Source: an uncultured beta proteobacterium (lineage in GTDB: Bacteria; Pseudomonadota; Gammaproteobacteria; Burkholderiales; Burkholderiaceae). From it: DNA of 64,000 nt. Made by a program: the position numbers and the translations under genes. The DNA is taken from NCBI GenBank assembly GCA_903871735.1, contig CAIQHU010000185.1, positions 1 through 64,000 on the forward strand, written 5' to 3'. Within the stretch, counting starts at the first letter, position 1; each line of letters starts with the position of its first letter. Shown here piece after piece: positions 28,336 to 37,946 of this stretch. The notes beneath the pieces are model-generated. The model saw nothing but the letters and a program-made list of their open reading frames with translations. It searched no databases and was not told where the DNA came from.

Positions 28336-28718
28336 AAAGAATCAACCAGGTAACGACAGTTTTTTGTCTAAGTCTAATCATTTGCTCTGCCAATGCCAAG
28401 TTGCCAGCCCCGACGCCTGAGGCGAAGGAAGCTACTGCTCTAGCGGCTGCAAAGACTGCGCATGGCAATAAAGTTGCTGATTATCAGCTTTGCATGGCGC
28501 AGGATAAAGTTGCCCGGACTTATGCGACTCGACCTAAGGCAGGCGAAAAACCTGTTGAAGTTCCGGCCTGTAAAGATCCGGGTAAGTTTGAGCCACCAGT
28601 GGTAGTTGCGGTTGCCCCGCCTACTGCGCCGGCTGCGGCGGTAGCACCCGCAGCACCACAAGCAGCAACGCCAACTCCTCCTGCTGCAACAAGTGCAGCG
28701 ACGCCGGCTAAAAAATAA
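28332..28718 (+). CDS. Small exported Ala/Pro-rich protein at end of formate dehydrogenase operon
   Basis: A 128-residue protein with a signal peptide (MKRINQ, hydrophobic core, cleavage at SANA). The mature part has two cysteines (DYQLCMAQD and VPACKDP) that could form a disulfide, then a low-complexity tail of Ala, Pro and Thr repeats (VAPAAPQAATPTPPAA). I cannot name a family. It is coupled to the cytochrome gene by a 4-bp overlap and is the last gene before a strong terminator, so it likely belongs to the complex or its assembly. Confidence 0.7.
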   Translation: MKRINQVTTVFCLSLIICSANAKLPAPTPEAKEATALAAAKTAHGNKVADYQLCMAQDKVARTYATRPKAGEKPVEVPACKDPGKFEPPVVVAVAPPTAPAAAVAPAAPQAATPTPPAATSAATPAKK

Positions 28719-28742
28719 CGACCTATTTTTTAGATCTGATTT

Positions 28743-28770
28743 ACGCGCCCTAGTTGGGCGCGTTATTCTT
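28743..28770 (+). terminator. Strong hairpin terminator at the end of the formate dehydrogenase operon
   Basis: ACGCGCCC (28743-28750) pairs perfectly with GGGCGCGT (28756-28763) around a 5-base loop and is followed by TATTCTT. It is the best intrinsic-terminator candidate in the window. It ends only about 10 bases before the fdhD start codon, so fdhD either relies on read-through or has a promoter inside the hairpin region. Confidence 0.75.
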
Positions 28771-28774
28771 TCAA

Positions 28775-29632
28775 ATGACCTCTATTTATTACCCCCAACT
28801 TACCAATAACGCTTTACCGGTCACGCATGCCATTGAGGTTATCGATGAGCAGGGTAGGACCCAATCAATTGAAATACCAGGAGAGCGACCGCTTACTATT
28901 TATTTAGATAAAAAAGAATTGGTCACTTTAATGACACTCGGGGGTGCACCTGAAGCCTTGGTTTTAGGCTATTTGCGACATCAAGGATTAGTGCAAAATA
29001 TCGAGGATATTGAGAGTGTTCAGGTTGATTGGGAAACCGAATCAGTGGCCGTTAAAACTTGGCGACAGGCCCCGAATATTGATCAAATTACGCGAAAAAA
29101 AACAGTCACTACTGGTTGCGGTCAGGGGACAGTTTTTGGTGAATTTATGTCCTCCGTTGCTGATATTTCTTTAAATCCAGAGGCACGACTATCTCAAACA
29201 GCTATTTATGCGGTGGTTGAGAAAATCCGTCATCATCCTTCAATTTATAAACGCGCTGGTTCAGTACACGCTTGTGCAGTTTTTAAAAACGGCCCTACTG
29301 GGATTGAATTACTTTATTTTATAGAAGACGTTGGTCGGCACAACGCTGTGGATGCTATTTCTGGTTTGATGTGGCTAGATCGGCAAAGCGGCGAATCGCT
29401 AGTCTTTTATACGACAGGAAGACTGACCTCCGAAATGGTCATTAAGGGTGGGCAAATGGGGATTCCCTTTTTAATGACGCGCTCTGGTGCGACTGAAATG
29501 GGTTTATCTTTAGCTCAGCAAATTAATTTATGTATCTTAGCTAGGTGCTCTGGACGGCATTTTTTGGTTTATCAAGGCGCGCAGAGAATCATTTTTGATT
29601 GTTTAGCGACAAGTTCTTCAGACGCTCTTTAA
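28775..29632 (+). CDS. fdhD: FdhD, sulfurtransferase for formate dehydrogenase
   Basis: FdhD transfers sulfur to the molybdenum cofactor of formate dehydrogenases, which is needed for activity. The 285-residue protein shows the family motifs: VTTGCGQGTVFGEF with the active-site cysteine (E. coli has CxxC here; a single Cys is retained), HACAVF, EDVGRHNAVDA, and TTGRLTSEMVIKGGQMGIPFL. A TTG at 28754 lies in the terminator loop and would be a poor start; ATG 28775 is chosen, though no ribosome site is evident between the hairpin and the ATG. Confidence 0.92.
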   Translation: MTSIYYPQLTNNALPVTHAIEVIDEQGRTQSIEIPGERPLTIYLDKKELVTLMTLGGAPEALVLGYLRHQGLVQNIEDIESVQVDWETESVAVKTWRQAPNIDQITRKKTVTTGCGQGTVFGEFMSSVADISLNPEARLSQTAIYAVVEKIRHHPSIYKRAGSVHACAVFKNGPTGIELLYFIEDVGRHNAVDAISGLMWLDRQSGESLVFYTTGRLTSEMVIKGGQMGIPFLMTRSGATEMGLSLAQQINLCILARCSGRHFLVYQGAQRIIFDCLATSSSDAL

Positions 29633-29665
29633 TAAGAGGCCTCGCAGACTGTTTACAATACGTAT

Positions 29666-30235
29666 ATGACAATTAAATCTGACCGTTGGATCCGACGTAT
29701 GGCGCAAGATACTGGCATGATTGAGCCATTTGAGCCTGGACAAATTCGCCAAGATAGCAAGGGCCAAAAAATTGTAAGCTATGGCACTTCGAGTTATGGC
29801 TACGATATTCGTTGCGCTCCGGAATTTAAAATTTTTACCAATATTAATAGTACGATTGTTGATCCAAAGAACTTTGATGAAAAATCTTTTGTTGATTTTC
29901 ATGGAGATGTTTGTATTATTCCGCCGAATTCTTTTGCATTAGCAAGAACCATTGAGTATTTTCGAATACCTCGTAATGTTTTGACGATCTGTGTTGGAAA
30001 AAGTACTTATGCGCGTTGTGGGATTATTGTCAATGTGACGCCATTTGAGCCGGAGTGGGAAGGTTATGTGACGCTCGAGTTCTCTAATACGACCCCGCTA
30101 CCAGCGAAGATCTATGCCGGGGAGGGGTGCGCTCAAGTATTATTTTTTGAGAGCGATGAGGTTTGCCAGACGTCCTATAAGGATCGCGGGGGAAAATACC
30201 AGGGGCAAGTTGGGGTAACTCTACCAAAAGCTTAA
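29666..30235 (+). CDS. dcd: dCTP deaminase
   Basis: Dcd converts dCTP to dUTP, the main source of dUMP for thymidylate synthesis. The 189-residue protein has the family motifs [12 protein letters not shown], the trimer-interface [32 protein letters not shown] (about residues 110-142; conserved Ser111, Arg115 and the Glu-Trp-Glu-Gly turn) and the C-terminal [12 protein letters not shown] that closes over the nucleotide. It lies 33 bp after fdhD in the same direction. Confidence 0.95.
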   Translation: MTIKSDRWIRRMAQDTGMIEPFEPGQIRQDSKGQKIVSYGTSSYGYDIRCAPEFKIFTNINSTIVDPKNFDEKSFVDFHGDVCIIPPNSFALARTIEYFRIPRNVLTICVGKSTYARCGIIVNVTPFEPEWEGYVTLEFSNTTPLPAKIYAGEGCAQVLFFESDEVCQTSYKDRGGKYQGQVGVTLPKA

Positions 30236-30325
30236 AATCAACTCGGTTTGTCATTTTCGGTAGTTAGAATGAGTACGTCCTGCATTGGTAGGTTTGCAGC
30301 GAAATTTAAATAATAGGCTATTAAT

Positions 30326-30359
30326 AATAGAAACCTGAAGGTAATTTCTATTTATTTTG
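30326..30359 (+). terminator. AT-rich hairpin between dcd and the amino-acid decarboxylase
   Basis: AATAGAAA (30326-30333) and TTTCTATT (30345-30352) form a perfect 8-bp stem and are followed by TATTTTG. It may terminate dcd transcription or act as leader structure for the decarboxylase gene starting 30 bp later. Stem stability is low because it is AT-rich. Confidence 0.35.
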
Positions 30360-30390
30360 ACAATGTCGATCAATTAACCAAAGGGTAGTC

Positions 30391-32655
30391 ATGAAATTAA
30401 AATTTCCAATTGTTGTGATTGATGAAGATTTTCGTTCGGAAAATATTTCCGGTTCTGGAATTCGTGACTTAGCTGAAGCAATTGAGTCTGAGGGTATGGA
30501 AATTCTTGGGTTAACAAGCTATGGCGATTTGACTTCTTTTGCCCAACAAGCCGCCCGTGCATCGTGTTTTATTTTATCGATTGATGATGAGGAGTTTTTA
30601 GAATCTGACCACGGTGGGATTGAGGTCGTTATTGAAAATCTTCGTAACTTTGTTCGCGCTGTGCGTAAGCGGAATGAAGACATACCGATATTTTTATACG
30701 GCGAAACCAAGACATCGCGCAATATTCCAAATGATATTTTGCGTGAGTTGCATGGCTTTATTCATATGAATGAAGACACTCCAGAATTTGTTGCTAGGCA
30801 TATTATTCGGGAGGCGAAAGTTTATTTAGACTCCTTAGCGCCACCATTTTTTAAGTCATTAATCCACTACGCGTCGGAAGGTTCGTATTCTTGGCATTGC
30901 CCTGGGCACTCTGGCGGAGTCGCCTTCTTAAAAAGTCCAGTTGGCCAAATATTCCATCAGTTTTTTGGTGAGAACATGTTGCGTGCTGATGTCTGTAACG
31001 CGGTTGAGGAGCTTGGGCAACTCCTAGATCATACGGGACCTGTGGCGGCTAGTGAACGCAATGCAGCGCGTATTTTTGGTGTAGACCATTTGTATTTTGT
31101 GACAAATGGGACCTCCACATCGAACAAAATTGTATGGCACTCGACAGTTGCTGCAGGCGATATTGTGATTGTTGATCGGAATAGCCATAAGTCTGTTTTA
31201 CATTCAATCATGATGATGGGTGCAATACCTGTGTTTTTGATGCCAACGCGAAACAATTTTGGCATCATTGGCCCAATTCCTAAGGAGGAGTTTGAGTGGA
31301 GCAACATTCAGAAGAAGATTGACAACAATCCATTTATCAAAGATAAAAAAGCGTTACCAAGAGTACTAACTATTACCCAAAGTACCTATGACGGGATTGT
31401 ATATAACGTTGAGATGATTAAATCGATGTTAGATGGTCGGGTAGATTCATTGCATTTTGATGAAGCTTGGTTACCGCATGCGACTTTTCATGATTTCTAC
31501 AAAAATATGCACGCCGTCGGTAAAGACCGCGCTAGACCGAAAAAGAGTTTAGTCTTTTCTACGCAGTCTACGCATAAATTATTAGCTGGACTCTCGCAAG
31601 CATCGCAGATCTTAGTTCAGGACTCCGAGGAAAGAAAATTAGATCCAACCTGTTTTAACGAGTCGTATTTAATGCATACCTCGACGAGCCCGCAATATGC
31701 CATTATTGCCTCTTGCGACGTTGCGGCGGCGATGATGGAGCCGCCAGGTGGCACTGCCCTAGTTGAAGAATCGATTGCTGAGGCGCTGGATTTTAGAAGG
31801 GCAATGCTCAAGGTTGACGAGGAGTATGGGGACGAATGGTGGTTTAAAGTTTGGGGTCCTGATTCGTTTGCAGATGAGGGCTTGGAGCAGTCTGATTGGA
31901 TGCTCAGGTCTGAGGATAGTTGGCATAATTTTGGAAAACTAGCCGATGGTTTCAATATGTTGGATCCCATTAAGGCTACGATCGTCACACCTGGGATTGA
32001 TATTGCTGGAAATTTTGGTGAAGAGGGTATTCCTGCGAGTATAGTCACCAAGTATCTAGCCGAGCATGGTGTGATTGTCGAGAAGACTGGGCTTTATTCT
32101 TTTTTTATTATGTTCACGATTGGTATTACCAAAGGTCGCTGGAATACGCTCGTTGCAGAGTTGCAGCAGTTCAAGGATCATTATGACAAGAATATGCCTT
32201 TGTGGAGAGTATTACCTGAGTTCGCGGCGAAGTATCCGCAGTATGAGCGGATTGGTTTAAAAGACATTGCTAATAAAATTCACGCGTTTTATCGTGAGCA
32301 CGATGTGGCTCGAATGACTACAGAGATGTATTTATCTGACATGATTCCTGCTATGCCACCCTCAGAGGCTTTTGCCAAAATGGCACATAGAGATATTGAG
32401 CGCGTTTCGATTGATGATTTAGAGGGCCGGATTACAGCGATGTTAGTTACGCCTTATCCACCAGGTATTCCTTTACTGATTCCGGGCGAGCGATTTAACC
32501 AACGAATTGTGGAATACCTCCAATTTGCGCGGGACTTTAATGAAAAATTTGCTGGTTTTGAGACAGATATTCACGGCCTAGTTAAAGCAGAGCAAAATGG
32601 TCGTAAAACTTACTTCGTCGATTGCGTGCGAGGTGAAGACGAGGGTGGGATTTGA
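30391..32655 (+). CDS. PLP-dependent arginine/lysine/ornithine decarboxylase (fold III-type AdiA/LdcI family)
   Basis: A 754-residue acid-stress-type basic amino-acid decarboxylase. Domains: N-terminal response-regulator-like wing (residues 1-130, VVIDEDFRS), a linker, the PLP-binding core, and a C-terminal domain. The PLP lysine is in STHKLLAGLSQAS (Lys396), with HFDEAW before it. It converts arginine, lysine or ornithine to agmatine, cadaverine or putrescine; the exact substrate cannot be told from sequence. In betaproteobacteria such a gene is often the sole polyamine source. It converges with argH, with 2 bp between the stops. Confidence 0.9.
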   Translation: MKLKFPIVVIDEDFRSENISGSGIRDLAEAIESEGMEILGLTSYGDLTSFAQQAARASCFILSIDDEEFLESDHGGIEVVIENLRNFVRAVRKRNEDIPIFLYGETKTSRNIPNDILRELHGFIHMNEDTPEFVARHIIREAKVYLDSLAPPFFKSLIHYASEGSYSWHCPGHSGGVAFLKSPVGQIFHQFFGENMLRADVCNAVEELGQLLDHTGPVAASERNAARIFGVDHLYFVTNGTSTSNKIVWHSTVAAGDIVIVDRNSHKSVLHSIMMMGAIPVFLMPTRNNFGIIGPIPKEEFEWSNIQKKIDNNPFIKDKKALPRVLTITQSTYDGIVYNVEMIKSMLDGRVDSLHFDEAWLPHATFHDFYKNMHAVGKDRARPKKSLVFSTQSTHKLLAGLSQASQILVQDSEERKLDPTCFNESYLMHTSTSPQYAIIASCDVAAAMMEPPGGTALVEESIAEALDFRRAMLKVDEEYGDEWWFKVWGPDSFADEGLEQSDWMLRSEDSWHNFGKLADGFNMLDPIKATIVTPGIDIAGNFGEEGIPASIVTKYLAEHGVIVEKTGLYSFFIMFTIGITKGRWNTLVAELQQFKDHYDKNMPLWRVLPEFAAKYPQYERIGLKDIANKIHAFYREHDVARMTTEMYLSDMIPAMPPSEAFAKMAHRDIERVSIDDLEGRITAMLVTPYPPGIPLLIPGERFNQRIVEYLQFARDFNEKFAGFETDIHGLVKAEQNGRKTYFVDCVRGEDEGGI

Positions 32656-32657
32656 GG

Positions 32658-34079
32658 CTATTCCTTTAAAAGACTTCTTGCTTGTGCAATAGCGGCTAAA
32701 ACCCGTTCGGGTGCAGTCCCACCAACGTGATTTCTCGAGTTGACGGAGCCTTGCAGTGTGAGTACTGCGGTAATGTCACTCCCAATCATGTCGGGATTAC
32801 TCAGTGCACAGGCGAGGCGCAATTCAGTTAAGTTTAATTCTGCTAAGTCGACTCCTTTGGAGGCGCAGACTTTTACAGCATTTGCAACAGCCTCATGCGC
32901 ATCCCTAAAAGGCATACCTTTTTTGACTAAATAATCAGCTAGATCTGTTGCCGTAGCAAAACCTTGTTTGACTGCTGCCAAAAGGTTTGCTTCTTTAAAC
33001 TCGAGATGGACAACTAGGTCGGCAAAGATACGAAGTGTATCAATGACAGTGCTAGCTGAATCAAATAATGGTTCTTTATCCTCTTGGTTGTCTTTGTTGT
33101 AGGCTAGTACTTGGCCTTTCATGAGAGTGAGTAAGCTGATCAGATTACCATTTACTCGCCCAGTTTTACCTCTTGCCAGTTCAGGCACATCGGGGTTTTT
33201 CTTTTGCGGCATGATTGAACTACCGGTACAAAATCGATCTGGCAAATTGACAAAACCAAATTGTGGGCTCATCCATAAGATCAGTTCCTCAGAAAATCGA
33301 GATATATGGGTCATCACAATTGCACTGGCGGCACAAAATTCGATTGCAAAATCTCTGTCTGAGACTGCATCGAGAGAGTTTTGACAAACCCCGTCAAAAC
33401 CCAATAATTGCGCAACACGTTCCCGATTAATTGGATAACTAGTGCCCGCTAGGGCAGCAGAACCAAGTGGTAACTGGTTGAGTCGCACTCGACAATCTTG
33501 GAAGCGGGTTGCATCCCGGTGCAGCATTTCAACATAGGCCATCAAGTGATGCCCAACCGTAATCGGTTGCGCCACTTGTAAATGGGTAAAGCCAGGCATG
33601 ATCGTATGGGCATGCTTTTCTGCTAGGTCGCAAAAACTTCGTCTGAGGGTGGTCAGTTGGCTGAGGATTTCGTCAATGGCATTTCTTAGCCACAAACGAA
33701 TGTCCGTCGCCACTTGGTCATTACGGGACCTAGCCGTATGCAATCTTTTACCCGCATCGCCAATCAGACTTGTCAAGCGTGCTTCAATATTTAAATGAAC
33801 GTCTTCTAAATTTAATTGCCAAGTAAAATGTCCCTGTTGTATTTCTTGTAATATTTGTTGTAGGCCAGAGTTAATTTGTGCAAAGTCCGTCGGGCTAATA
33901 ATGCCCTGTTCGGATAGCATTTGAGCATGGACTAATGAACTTTGGATATCCACCTCTGCTAGGCGATAATCAAAGTTAATCGAGGCTGTATAACGTTGGA
34001 CGAGTTCAGAAACTGGTTCGGAGAAGCGCGCTGACCAGGCCTGTGTTTTATTATCGAGTGAATGTTTGGAAGATGACAT
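32658..34079 (-). CDS. argH: Argininosuccinate lyase ArgH
   Basis: ArgH splits argininosuccinate into arginine and fumarate, the last step of arginine synthesis. The protein (473 residues from ATG 34079) has the fumarase/aspartase superfamily signature [12 protein letters not shown] with the catalytic Ser, and [12 protein letters not shown]. Upstream in-frame ATGs at 34142 and 34115 would add 21 or 12 residues unlike other ArgH proteins; 34079 gives [19 protein letters not shown], the usual start. That start lies back to back with the hemC start (CATG shared). No strong ribosome site is visible. Confidence 0.93.
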   Translation of the reverse strand: MSSSKHSLDNKTQAWSARFSEPVSELVQRYTASINFDYRLAEVDIQSSLVHAQMLSEQGIISPTDFAQINSGLQQILQEIQQGHFTWQLNLEDVHLNIEARLTSLIGDAGKRLHTARSRNDQVATDIRLWLRNAIDEILSQLTTLRRSFCDLAEKHAHTIMPGFTHLQVAQPITVGHHLMAYVEMLHRDATRFQDCRVRLNQLPLGSAALAGTSYPINRERVAQLLGFDGVCQNSLDAVSDRDFAIEFCAASAIVMTHISRFSEELILWMSPQFGFVNLPDRFCTGSSIMPQKKNPDVPELARGKTGRVNGNLISLLTLMKGQVLAYNKDNQEDKEPLFDSASTVIDTLRIFADLVVHLEFKEANLLAAVKQGFATATDLADYLVKKGMPFRDAHEAVANAVKVCASKGVDLAELNLTELRLACALSNPDMIGSDITAVLTLQGSVNSRNHVGGTAPERVLAAIAQARSLLKE

Positions 34080-35034
34080 GATTACTAGTATATTGCCCCC
34101 GGAGCGGTTAGTCATCGCTTCTCGTGAAAGTCGCTTAGCCATGTGGCAGGCAAAACACGTTCAAGCCCTTTTAAAAAGCCTTTATCCGCAATGTGAGATT
34201 AGTATTTTGGGGATGACCACAAGGGGTGATCAAATTTTAGACAGAAGTTTGTCTAAAATAGGTGGTAAAGGCTTATTTATCAAGGAGTTGGAAACAGCCT
34301 TGGCAGATGGACATGCTGATTTAGCCGTGCATTCTTTAAAAGATGTGCCCATGGATATGCCGGAGGGATTTAGTTTAGCGGCCATTTTAGAGCGTGCAGA
34401 CCCTCGGGATGCGTTCATATCAAACCACTATGATGCTCTTGCCCAGATGCCCTCTGGGGCTGTCGTAGGTACTTCGAGCTTAAGGCGTGAGTCGCAGATA
34501 CGAAAAGCCTATCCACATTTAATTATTTCGCCATTACGTGGTAATTTAGACACACGTTTAGCCAAGTTAGACCGTGGCGAGTTTGATGCGATGATTTTGG
34601 CAGCTGCTGGTTTAACCAGGTTAGACCTCACAGCTCGGATTAAATCCCTGATTACTCCGGAAGAGTCTTTACCTGCCGCTGGGCAGGGGGCATTAGGAAT
34701 TGAAATTCGATCCGATCAAGTGCAAATAGCTGCGTGGTTACGCCCATTAGTTGATGACCTAGCGACCTGGCAAGTCAGCGCTGAGCGGCAAGTTTCCAGA
34801 AGGCTTGGGGGGTCTTGTGAGATCCCGATTGCCGCCTATGGGCGCTGGCACAATGACCAAGAATTGTATTTAAAAGCCTTGGTTGCTAGCATTGATGGTA
34901 GAGAAATGATTGAGTCTAGCTTGACAAAGACGGTCACTAGTTCGGCTCAGGCAGTTTTTTTGGGAGATCTTATTGCTGATGATTTGATTGCCAAGGGTGC
35001 TAAGGAGCTCATTCAGTCTCTTGGACAGCCTTAG
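34078..35034 (+). CDS. hemC: Porphobilinogen deaminase HemC
   Basis: HemC polymerises four porphobilinogens to hydroxymethylbilane. The 318-residue protein has the early [36 protein letters not shown] and the cofactor-attachment motif GGSCEIP with Cys247, which binds the dipyrromethane cofactor. TTG 34066 is in frame but ATG 34078 has GGAAG five bases upstream and is chosen. It heads a hemC-hemD-hemX-hemY operon; the stop overlaps the hemD GTG by one base. Confidence 0.95.
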   Translation: MITSILPPERLVIASRESRLAMWQAKHVQALLKSLYPQCEISILGMTTRGDQILDRSLSKIGGKGLFIKELETALADGHADLAVHSLKDVPMDMPEGFSLAAILERADPRDAFISNHYDALAQMPSGAVVGTSSLRRESQIRKAYPHLIISPLRGNLDTRLAKLDRGEFDAMILAAAGLTRLDLTARIKSLITPEESLPAAGQGALGIEIRSDQVQIAAWLRPLVDDLATWQVSAERQVSRRLGGSCEIPIAAYGRWHNDQELYLKALVASIDGREMIESSLTKTVTSSAQAVFLGDLIADDLIAKGAKELIQSLGQP

Positions 35035-35873
35035 TGAGAGAATATTCCGCGATCATTGTCACACGCCCACGAGCGCAATTAGAAGCTCTTAGGAAGGCTA
35101 TAGGGCAAGAGTTGAGCCAGCTGACAGCAGGTTCGACTTTACCAGTTTTAGGCCTGCCGCTACTCGAGATTGTGCCTTATCGTTCGGCAGAACTAGCGCA
35201 AGCAATAGAACGATCGCTCAGGTACGCAGATTTATTGACCTTTGCCAGTCCAAACGCCTTTTTGACATGTGATCAACTATTAGCTGAGTTTGGTTATGCA
35301 TGGCCAATTGGGCTCAATGTGGCGGTGATTGGTGGCGGCAGTGAGCAAACAATCGATGGTTCACGCTTGGTACCCAAAACCTTGATTAAGCCAACAAATC
35401 CTGATAAATGGGATTCTGAGGGTTTGTGGGAGACCCTAAAGGATTTCAATGAAAGTTGGCAAGGACAACAGGTGGTGATGATTCATGGCGATGGTGGTCG
35501 GGCTTTATTAGCACAGCGGTTATCCGAGGCGGGGGCGCTAGTCGATGAATTTTCAGTCTATCAAAGGCAGGGCTTACCAGAAAGTGATCCGTCATGGCGT
35601 GCCATGCAACTTTTGTATGATGAGCAATTTTGCCAGTTAGATCAGGCGCCTATTTGGATTTTAAGCTCCTCACAAGCTTGCCAATTTTTAGGGCAGGGTA
35701 TTGGCCGTTTAGGGATATCAAAGGGCTGGCTAGATGCATCCCTAGCTTTAGTGACCCATTATCGGATTGGCCAAGCGGCTAGGGCAATTGGTTTTTCTCG
35801 GGTTGAGGAGCTCACACCTGGGGATGAATCGATTGCAAAATATGTCGCAAAAATAGTCCAGCGAGCGTTATGA
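35034..35873 (+). CDS. hemD: Uroporphyrinogen-III synthase HemD
   Basis: HemD closes and inverts ring D of hydroxymethylbilane to give uroporphyrinogen III. The sequence is poorly conserved, as in all HemD, but ALIVTRPRAQ-like start (IIVTRPRAQLEAL), LTFASPNAF near residue 65, and QVVMIHGDGGRALLAQRLSEAGA around residue 145 are diagnostic. It has 279 residues, starts with GTG and is coupled to hemC. Confidence 0.88.
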   Translation: MREYSAIIVTRPRAQLEALRKAIGQELSQLTAGSTLPVLGLPLLEIVPYRSAELAQAIERSLRYADLLTFASPNAFLTCDQLLAEFGYAWPIGLNVAVIGGGSEQTIDGSRLVPKTLIKPTNPDKWDSEGLWETLKDFNESWQGQQVVMIHGDGGRALLAQRLSEAGALVDEFSVYQRQGLPESDPSWRAMQLLYDEQFCQLDQAPIWILSSSQACQFLGQGIGRLGISKGWLDASLALVTHYRIGQAARAIGFSRVEELTPGDESIAKYVAKIVQRAL

Positions 35874-35943
35874 TAGCGTGACTTGATGAATCACAACCTC
35901 TCCAATAAAAACCGAATTAGAATCTGTCATAAAGTCCAAGTCT

Positions 35944-36726
35944 ATGCGTGAAGCCAACATATCCAACAACAGTATATTACCTAGTTCAAAAATTTCGTTT
36001 CTCATGATGGTGCTGGTCATTGTTTTGGGTTGCTTAGTCGCGTATTTAGGTTTTTACCTATATGAGGTGACAAAAAAAGTGCAATTATTAGAAGTGACAG
36101 CCTTAAAAAACGATCGACAGATCGGTAGTTTTAATCAAATTTTAGGGCGATCCATTGATCCAAATCAAGCCGATGTCATGATGCAATCACCCGTGGAGTT
36201 CAAGGCGAGTATAGAAGCCTTTCAGCAGTTAACCAGCTTATTATCAGAGGTGCATTTACTCAGTGCTAATCCATTAGAGCCGCAAGCGAAAAAATTACTC
36301 ATACAACCTGTCGCATCCCCAAAGGAAGCGCAAGCCAAGGGTAGTGGAAATGCCGAAATGCGCTGGTGGGGGCAGATACTCCAGCATGTTTGGATACCTT
36401 TGAAAGATTTTTTTCAGCAGGTGGTGATGATCCAAGTAATGGATACGTCGATTGATCAACTAGCGATAACGGGTGGAGAGCAACATATTTTAAGAAGTGA
36501 GTTGAAGATTCGTCTACTAGCTGCTCGGCAACTTTTATTGAATGGTTTGGTCCGCGATACCCAACGCGAATTAGTCGAAATTCGTCGGGTTGTAGTCAAT
36601 CATTTTGCCGTCCAACAACCATCTGTAAAAGAATTTATTAGTAGCCTTGACGAGATCAAGAATAATTTAGACAAATTACCTGAGGCGCTTTCGCCTGATT
36701 TAAATTTACCAAAAGAGAAGAAATAA
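35944..36726 (+). CDS. hemX: HemX-like membrane protein of the heme operon
   Basis: A 260-residue single-pass protein: short cytoplasmic N-terminus, membrane helix at residues about 20-40 (ISFLMMVLVIVLGCLVAYLG), then a periplasmic helical domain with ILQHVWIPLKDFFQQVVMIQ and AARQLLLNGLVRDTQRELVEI, typical of proteobacterial HemX. The name 'uroporphyrinogen-III C-methyltransferase' often attached to it is not supported; there is no methyltransferase domain. Function unclear, possibly scaffolding of heme enzymes. Its stop overlaps the hemY start by one base. A 70-bp gap precedes it. Confidence 0.85.
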   Translation: MREANISNNSILPSSKISFLMMVLVIVLGCLVAYLGFYLYEVTKKVQLLEVTALKNDRQIGSFNQILGRSIDPNQADVMMQSPVEFKASIEAFQQLTSLLSEVHLLSANPLEPQAKKLLIQPVASPKEAQAKGSGNAEMRWWGQILQHVWIPLKDFFQQVVMIQVMDTSIDQLAITGGEQHILRSELKIRLLAARQLLLNGLVRDTQRELVEIRRVVVNHFAVQQPSVKEFISSLDEIKNNLDKLPEALSPDLNLPKEKK

Positions 36727-37937
36727 TGCGTGTAGTCATTTGGTTAGTTTTATTATCAGTTGGAGCGGTATTAGCTGCTTGGATTTTAGATAATAATCAG
36801 GGTCACATTACGATGTATTGGAATTTATATCGAATTGACTTGAGCATGAATTTATTTATTATTTTGCTCTTCGTTGGCTTTTTGGGCTGTTTTATTCTTT
36901 TTAGTTTTTTGAGTAGTATCTTTAACCTGCCTGTTCGGGCCGAACAATATCGTGCCCAACAGCGGGCAATGAGAGCCAGTCGTGAACTAGCAGTTGCTGT
37001 GGACCATTTATTTGCTGGACGTTTTTTAAAAGCTATAAAGTCAGTGCATGTTGTTACGCAGTTTTCTGAAACTGCAGAATATGGTCGAATGATTGCAGCG
37101 CAGGCATATCATCAGCTCAATCAAACGGCTCAGCGGGACGCTGAACTTGAAAAAATCACTGGCTTTGCGCACCAGCAGGCTAAGTTAGTGATGCTTGCGC
37201 AGATGCAAGTAGAGGATCGTAATCCGCGCGCGGCTTTAGCCACGATTGCGCAATTACAAGGCGGCGGCGCTAGACAATTTATTGTGCAGCGCATTGCCTT
37301 ATTAGCCCATCGCAGATTAGAAAACTGGCCTGAGGTTGTGCGTCTTGCTAACAATTTAGTTAAACGGCAATTTTTACCCGCACTAGTAGGTCAAGCTAGA
37401 ATTCAGGAGGGGCTAACCCAGTGGATCAAAAGTAAAAATATTTCCAAGGATCGGCTCTTGCAAGAGTGGCAAGAATTTGGTGAGCAGGATCAAGTTGATC
37501 CCCATTGGGTTCGGTTATTTGCAGAGGGATTTATACGTGTAGGGGAGCACCAAAAAGCCAAACAGATTCTGGAAAAAGTGATCCCGCACGAGCCCAGTTT
37601 TGCGCTAGTGATGCTGTACTCCAGGTGCGCTGATAAAAAAGCCCATTCAACCGTCTTAGCTTTAGCATTAATACACCGCGTAGAGCAGTGGTTACTCCAA
37701 GACCCTGCGCAGCCAGCGCTCCATTTAGCGCTGGGTTTACTGAGTGTGGAGCAACAGTTATGGGGTAAAGCGATTGCGAGTTTGCAGCGTGTTTTAGACT
37801 CGCCAAGAGCAGATCAAAAAATGCTTCTACAAGCCCATCTATCCTTTGTACAAATATATGAGGAACTTGAGGATGATGAAAAAAGCGCAGAGCACCGAAA
37901 AAATGCACTACGCTTTTTTACAACAAAGGCTAGTTAG
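36726..37937 (+). CDS. hemY: HemY-like TPR membrane protein
   Basis: A 403-residue protein of the proteobacterial HemY family. Two N-terminal membrane helices (residues ~1-22 and ~42-65) are followed by a long helical TPR-like domain with RAQQRAMRASRELAVAVDHLFAGRFLKAIKSV (about residues 78-108). It is not the Bacillus HemY oxidase; its role in heme synthesis is undefined. It ends 9 bp from the convergent rhlE stop. Confidence 0.87.
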   Translation: MRVVIWLVLLSVGAVLAAWILDNNQGHITMYWNLYRIDLSMNLFIILLFVGFLGCFILFSFLSSIFNLPVRAEQYRAQQRAMRASRELAVAVDHLFAGRFLKAIKSVHVVTQFSETAEYGRMIAAQAYHQLNQTAQRDAELEKITGFAHQQAKLVMLAQMQVEDRNPRAALATIAQLQGGGARQFIVQRIALLAHRRLENWPEVVRLANNLVKRQFLPALVGQARIQEGLTQWIKSKNISKDRLLQEWQEFGEQDQVDPHWVRLFAEGFIRVGEHQKAKQILEKVIPHEPSFALVMLYSRCADKKAHSTVLALALIHRVEQWLLQDPAQPALHLALGLLSVEQQLWGKAIASLQRVLDSPRADQKMLLQAHLSFVQIYEELEDDEKSAEHRKNALRFFTTKAS

Positions 37938-37946
37938 ACTGTTTAA

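Noticed and set aside
31617-32051. 144-codon minus-strand frame inside the decarboxylase gene
   Set aside because: Antisense shadow without ribosome site or known motif.
35944-36726. Uroporphyrinogen-III C-methyltransferase assignment for HemX
   Set aside because: No SAM-dependent tetrapyrrole methylase motifs; the protein is a membrane-anchored helical HemX.
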